From NCBI GenBank assembly GCA_009691355.1, contig SICW01000034.1, positions 1-7,447 on the forward strand: 7,447 nt of DNA, written 5' to 3'. The stretch comes from Candidatus Woesearchaeota archaeon (lineage in GTDB: Archaea > Nanobdellota > Nanobdellia > SCGC-AAA011-G17 > GW2011-AR17). The notes beneath the pieces were generated by a model. The model saw only the letters and a program-made list of their open reading frames with translations. It was not told the DNA's origin and did not search any database. The position numbers and the translations under genes were made by a program. Positions within the stretch are counted from its first letter, which is position 1. Every line of letters starts with the position of its first letter. Shown in pieces: positions 4,556 through 7,447 of this stretch.

Positions 4556-6445
4556 TTATGATCTTTCTTTTGCTAGAAAAGCCTTCAGAATTTGTTCTTT
4601 TCCTTTCCAATCCATAGCTTCTTTGATGACTTCTTCTATTCTTAGAACAGGAATGATTTGGATCTTTGCAAGTCTTTCCTTTGTGATTACTACATCATTT
4701 TCGTTGGTTTTAGGAATGATGACACGTTTAATTCCTGCATCAATTGCTGCTTCTATTTTTGCGGAAATACCACCAACAGCCAAGACTTCTCCACGAACAG
4801 ATAATGAACCAGTCATTGCTGTATCTTGGCGAATGGGGACGTTCTTTAAAGAAGAAATAATAGAGGTTGCTACTGCAATGGAAGCAGAGTCTCCTTCTAC
4901 TCCTTCTGTGGATTGGACGAATTGGATGTATACATCATATTTCTCTCGAAGATCTTCTCCAAAGTATTTTAAAATTAAGGCAGAAACATTTTTTACTGCT
5001 TCTTTCGCAATTTCCCCTAGTTTTCCTGTTGCAACAAACTCTGTCTTTTTTCCACCAGGAGTAACTTCTGATTCAATAGGAAGAACTATTCCAGAATAGG
5101 CAGAATCAGAACCCATTACTGCTAAACCATTCACTCGACCTACACGAGTTCCTGTAGTAACGATTACATCATACTTTTTCTTTGCTTCAATATATTTATC
5201 TGCAATTTGTTGTTCTAAGGTTTTGGATATTTTTTTTGCTTCGTGAATATGTTTTGGTTCTACAAATTTCGCATTTTCTTCTACTGCAACATCGCCTGCC
5301 GCACGGACAAGACCACCCAGCTCTCTCAATCTTGCAGTGAGTTTTCCTGAAGTTGAAGCCATTCTTCGTGCTTCATCAATCATTACTTCTACTGCTTCTC
5401 TTGTGAAATGAAGGATCTTTCCATCTTTCTCTACTTCTTGTGCAATAAAAATTGCTAACTTATCTCTATTTTCTGGAGTATCATCCATCGTATTATTCAT
5501 GTATACTTCATATCCATAGCCACGAATTCTCGATCTTAGTGCTGGGTGCATATGCTGAATGGTTTCTAAATTCCCTGCTGCTACTAAAATAAAGTCTGTT
5601 GGAACAGGTTCAGAACGGGTCATTGCACCACTTGAACGTTCAGACTGACCAGTGATAGGATATTTTTTTTCTTGCAAGGCTGTAAGGAGTTCTTGTTGTG
5701 AATGAGGTTGTAATGTTGAAATTTCGTCAATGAATAAAACTCCTCCGGATGCTCGGTGGATCATTCCAGGAATCAAACGCTCGTGTGCTGGTGTACCTAA
5801 ACCTCCAGATTGAAGAGGATCATGAAGTACATCGCCAAGGAGTGCACCCGCATGAGCTCCAGTGGCATCAAAGAAGGGAGATTTTTTTATATCGGAGTTA
5901 TCTATTAATAATTTTGGGCTAAACCCTGCTCCACCCATCTTTATCATTTTTTTATTTAAATTTAAGAAAAGCATAAGGCCTATAATAAATACAATACTGG
6001 TAATCATTGAAGCTGCAAAGACTACGGGAGAATCAAAGGGAAACTCCTTCTTTGCATAAAAATAATATGGAAGAATAATAGATACTAAGGCTAAAATAAT
6101 AAGAATAATATTTGAGTTTCGGAAAGAACCCATAGCTTCTATCTTTGCCTTTGTGACAATTTCTTTTCCTTGCCCCTTGGGGAGCGTTTTAATTAGTGGA
6201 ACGTTTTCATCTGAGGGATTGGGGTAAGATAATGTATCAACAAGCTTTTCTTTGGGAAGAAGTTCGGCTAATGCTTGACCTATAAGAGATTTTCCTGTTC
6301 CTGGAGAACCTATAAGTAATACATTTCTTCGTTTGAGAGCTGCCTTTTTTACTATATTGACTGCATGCTCTTGACCAATTACTTGATCGACCATAAGTTT
6401 TGGTATAGGAATATCTTTTGTCGTCTTATATTCTAATTTAGGCAT
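4556..6445 (-). CDS. lonB: Archaeal membrane-anchored ATP-dependent Lon protease (LonB)
   Basis: LonB degrades unfolded and regulatory proteins at the cytoplasmic face of the membrane, using ATP to unfold them. The 629 residues carry an AAA+ module with Walker A GSPGTGKS (46-53) and Walker B GVLFIDE (235-241), followed by a sensor/arginine region (PALRSRIRGYG, 301-311). Two hydrophobic membrane segments (about 112-130 and 141-161) are inserted between Walker A and Walker B, the hallmark of LonB as opposed to bacterial LonA, which has a long N-terminal domain absent here. The C-terminal protease domain has catalytic Ser520 in VEGDSAS and Lys563 in GGISAKIEAA; the 43-residue separation is the same as in E. 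coli Lon. All key residues are present. The ATG at 6445 has a TATA box 26 bases upstream, so it is transcribed from its own promoter. It is probably the main cytoplasmic-membrane protease of this organism. Confidence 0.97.
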   Translation of the reverse strand: MPKLEYKTTKDIPIPKLMVDQVIGQEHAVNIVKKAALKRRNVLLIGSPGTGKSLIGQALAELLPKEKLVDTLSYPNPSDENVPLIKTLPKGQGKEIVTKAKIEAMGSFRNSNIILIILALVSIILPYYFYAKKEFPFDSPVVFAASMITSIVFIIGLMLFLNLNKKMIKMGGAGFSPKLLIDNSDIKKSPFFDATGAHAGALLGDVLHDPLQSGGLGTPAHERLIPGMIHRASGGVLFIDEISTLQPHSQQELLTALQEKKYPITGQSERSSGAMTRSEPVPTDFILVAAGNLETIQHMHPALRSRIRGYGYEVYMNNTMDDTPENRDKLAIFIAQEVEKDGKILHFTREAVEVMIDEARRMASTSGKLTARLRELGGLVRAAGDVAVEENAKFVEPKHIHEAKKISKTLEQQIADKYIEAKKKYDVIVTTGTRVGRVNGLAVMGSDSAYSGIVLPIESEVTPGGKKTEFVATGKLGEIAKEAVKNVSALILKYFGEDLREKYDVYIQFVQSTEGVEGDSASIAVATSIISSLKNVPIRQDTAMTGSLSVRGEVLAVGGISAKIEAAIDAGIKRVIIPKTNENDVVITKERLAKIQIIPVLRIEEVIKEAMDWKGKEQILKAFLAKERS

Positions 6446-6465
6446 ACATTCAAAAATATAGAAAT

Positions 6466-6476
6466 GGTTTATATAG
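6466..6476 (-). promoter_or_regulatory. TATA box of lonB
   Basis: The minus strand reads CTATATAAACC, centred near 6471 and 26 bases upstream of the lonB ATG. It is one of the best TATA matches in the window and implies a leaderless lonB message. Confidence 0.6.
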
Positions 6477-6483
6477 TTTGCTT

Positions 6484-6505
6484 ATCTAAAAATAAATATA
6501 AAAAA
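6484..6505 (-). terminator. T-rich terminator after the PRC-barrel gene
   Basis: Directly after the PRC-barrel gene stop (6506), the minus strand runs through T-rich DNA with a run of six T and a run of five T. Archaeal RNA polymerase terminates at such tracts without a hairpin. It lies just before the lonB TATA box, separating the two transcripts. Confidence 0.4.
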
Positions 6506-6775
6506 TTAAAGAATGTCTTCTTCTGCTACAACTACGAAATCACCAACAGCAACAACAGATGAGAATGGTACTAACCATCGTCCTTCTTTATCTTGCTCAA
6601 TTTCTAAGTGATCAATGTAGGATGTAGGGTTCTGTAGAATAATTTGCATTAATTCTCCAGTCCTTGTTTCAAATGTGATATTTCCAACTTCACCGAATTT
6701 TTTGCCTGACTTTGTTACTACAGTTTTTCCTAGAAGAGCTCTAGAATTTCTTTTTTCATCAATTTTATCTGACAT
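6506..6775 (-). CDS. PRC-barrel domain protein
   Basis: The 89-residue product is a single PRC-barrel from about residue 14 to 88: a LLGKTVVTKSGKKFGEVGNI opening, the next strand with EVGNITFETRTGELMQIIL, and a closing strand pair in WLVPFSSVVAVGDFVVVAEE. The GK(x)V...G..GEV pattern is typical of the fold. PRC-barrels occur in RNA-maturation proteins (RimM), photosynthetic reaction centres and many stand-alone archaeal proteins. Stand-alone forms have been linked to cell division (CdpB-type proteins) in archaea; whether this one belongs there cannot be told from the sequence. The start is well supported: GGAGGG lies 5 bases upstream of the ATG, unlike its leaderless neighbours. It is upstream of lonB on the same strand, 60 bp away. 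Confidence 0.85.
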   Translation of the reverse strand: MSDKIDEKRNSRALLGKTVVTKSGKKFGEVGNITFETRTGELMQIILQNPTSYIDHLEIEQDKEGRWLVPFSSVVAVGDFVVVAEEDIL

Positions 6776-6780
6776 GAGTA

Positions 6781-6830
6781 TCCCTCCACTTATTGTGAAA
6801 TCATTTTAAGAGTTAAAGCCTTTATATAAT
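6781..6830 (-). promoter_or_regulatory. Promoter and Shine-Dalgarno of the PRC-barrel gene
   Basis: On the minus strand, ATTATATAAAGG (6830-6819) is a strong TATA box that would start transcription near 6799. This leaves a leader of about 24 bases with GGAGGGA (6787-6781), spaced 5 bases from the ATG. A leadered message with a strong ribosome-binding site contrasts with the leaderless geometry of most genes here and suggests high expression. Confidence 0.55.
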
Positions 6831-6840
6831 TTTCCAGTTT

Positions 6841-7152
6841 CTAATCTACTAATTGTCTGAAGAAGTCCGTTATTTTCTCTCCAATAGCATGAAGGGTATC
6901 ACTTCCTCCAAGGTCTACATCTTTGAGGTCAGCGCCCACACCATTAGATATTGCCTGTCCTGTATTTGAAAAAGTACTTCCTTGGCCTAAAAAGCTGCCA
7001 AAGTCTATGTAGGCAGAAGTAATAAGTAAGATGAATATGAGTATTACAAAGATAATTAAATATTTTATAAGCCCTTTTGTAAAATGATGTTTGAAGAGCT
7101 CAAATAAGATAAGGATAGCTATAATCACTACAATTAGCTCTAAAAGTGCCAT
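6841..7152 (-). CDS. Small two-helix membrane protein of unknown function
   Basis: The product has 103 residues. Two strongly hydrophobic segments, at about 4-20 (LELIVVIIAILILFELF) and about 28-47 (GLIKYLIIFVILIFILLITS), are separated by a short basic loop (KHHFTKG), which by the positive-inside rule probably faces the cytoplasm. The remaining half (about 48-103) is Gly/Ser/Asp-rich and soluble, ending in an amphipathic helix (AIGEKITDFFRQLVD). There is no recognisable family. With the loop inside, both termini would be outside the cell. The ATG has a TATA box 27 bases upstream. It precedes the PRC-barrel and lonB genes on the same strand, each with its own promoter; a functional link is not shown. 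Confidence 0.7.
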   Translation of the reverse strand: MALLELIVVIIAILILFELFKHHFTKGLIKYLIIFVILIFILLITSAYIDFGSFLGQGSTFSNTGQAISNGVGADLKDVDLGGSDTLHAIGEKITDFFRQLVD

Positions 7153-7171
7153 AGAGAGTATCTAGGGCCCT

Positions 7172-7184
7172 TCTCTATAAATAC
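7172..7184 (-). promoter_or_regulatory. TATA box of the small membrane protein gene
   Basis: The minus strand reads GTATTTATAGAGA, centred near 7179 and 27 bases from the ATG at 7152, again a leaderless arrangement. Confidence 0.5.
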
Positions 7185-7447
7185 TTTTCCCCCTCTCACA
7201 CCATTGTTTCCACTGGAGAATGTCTTTCTAAAAATAGAAGAGTATCTCTTTTCTTAGTATGGTTATGTTTCTTATGGAACTTTCTCCTTTTTTTTCCCTT
7301 TATCGTCAGAAAAAATGAAGAAAAAAGGTGTTAAAAGTTAAATTTTTTTTTATTTTTATGTTTTATTCTAATTTACTATTATATTAGCTATTTAAGCTTT
7401 AATTATATATATTATCTTTTTCTTTTTTTATATTATATTATATGTTT
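7185..7447. other. Intergenic AT-rich tract without a visible gene
   Basis: No convincing ORF, RNA gene or repeat array is seen. The longest ATG frame noticed (starting near 7259 on the plus strand) closes after 19 codons. From about 7335 onwards the sequence is almost purely A and T, including a run of nine T near 7343-7351 that could terminate a plus-strand transcript, and TATAT/TTATA stretches at the right edge that may belong to a promoter beyond the window. Confidence 0.5.

Noticed and set aside
4623..5099. 158-codon plus-strand frame inside lonB
   Set aside because: It is antisense to the conserved protease domain, has a Ser/Thr-rich composition typical of a shadow frame, and has no promoter or family resemblance.
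7185..7447. Small RNA or replication origin in the right-hand AT-rich tract
   Set aside because: No C/D-box pair, tRNA-like fold or repeated origin motif was seen; AT-richness alone is not evidence.

Overview
The window looks like a chromosomal segment of an AT-rich archaeon, most likely a DPANN-type lineage (Woesearchaeota or Pacearchaeota-like). The basis is a membrane-anchored archaeal LonB protease, TATA boxes centred about 25-28 bases upstream of most start codons (leaderless geometry), and small proteins that resemble, from memory, families common in Woesearchaeota. No database search was possible, so the lineage call is an inference.

Region 1 (about 1-1500) is the unusual part. It holds the start of one coiled-coil DNA-binding-type gene (leaving the window at base 1) and a complete coiled-coil winged-helix gene (518-1267), both on the minus strand. 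Between them lies a long array of short units repeating every 11 bp, about one helical turn. Two unit types occur: an AT-rich one (TCTTTACATCA-like, 179-383) and a C/G-containing one (TGTCGAAAGAA-like, 390-411, 865-948, 1267, 1336-1400). The second type occurs outside genes, inside the winged-helix gene in all three reading phases, and at the 3' end of a 29-codon ORF that looks like a truncated gene. I read this as a possible iteron or centromere-like locus, or a multi-site operator, with the winged-helix proteins as candidate binders.

Region 2 (1505-4542) holds a 148-residue conserved-looking protein of unknown function, arginyl-tRNA synthetase (argS), a divergent 84-residue winged-helix protein that shares a 93-bp promoter region with argS, and a 162-residue helical protein of unknown function.

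Region 3 (4556-7152), on the minus strand, holds lonB (ATP-dependent membrane protease), a PRC-barrel protein, and a small two-helix membrane protein, each with its own promoter. Bases 7153-7447 hold the last gene's promoter and then very AT-rich DNA with no gene that I can see. No tRNA, rRNA, CRISPR array or transposase gene was found.
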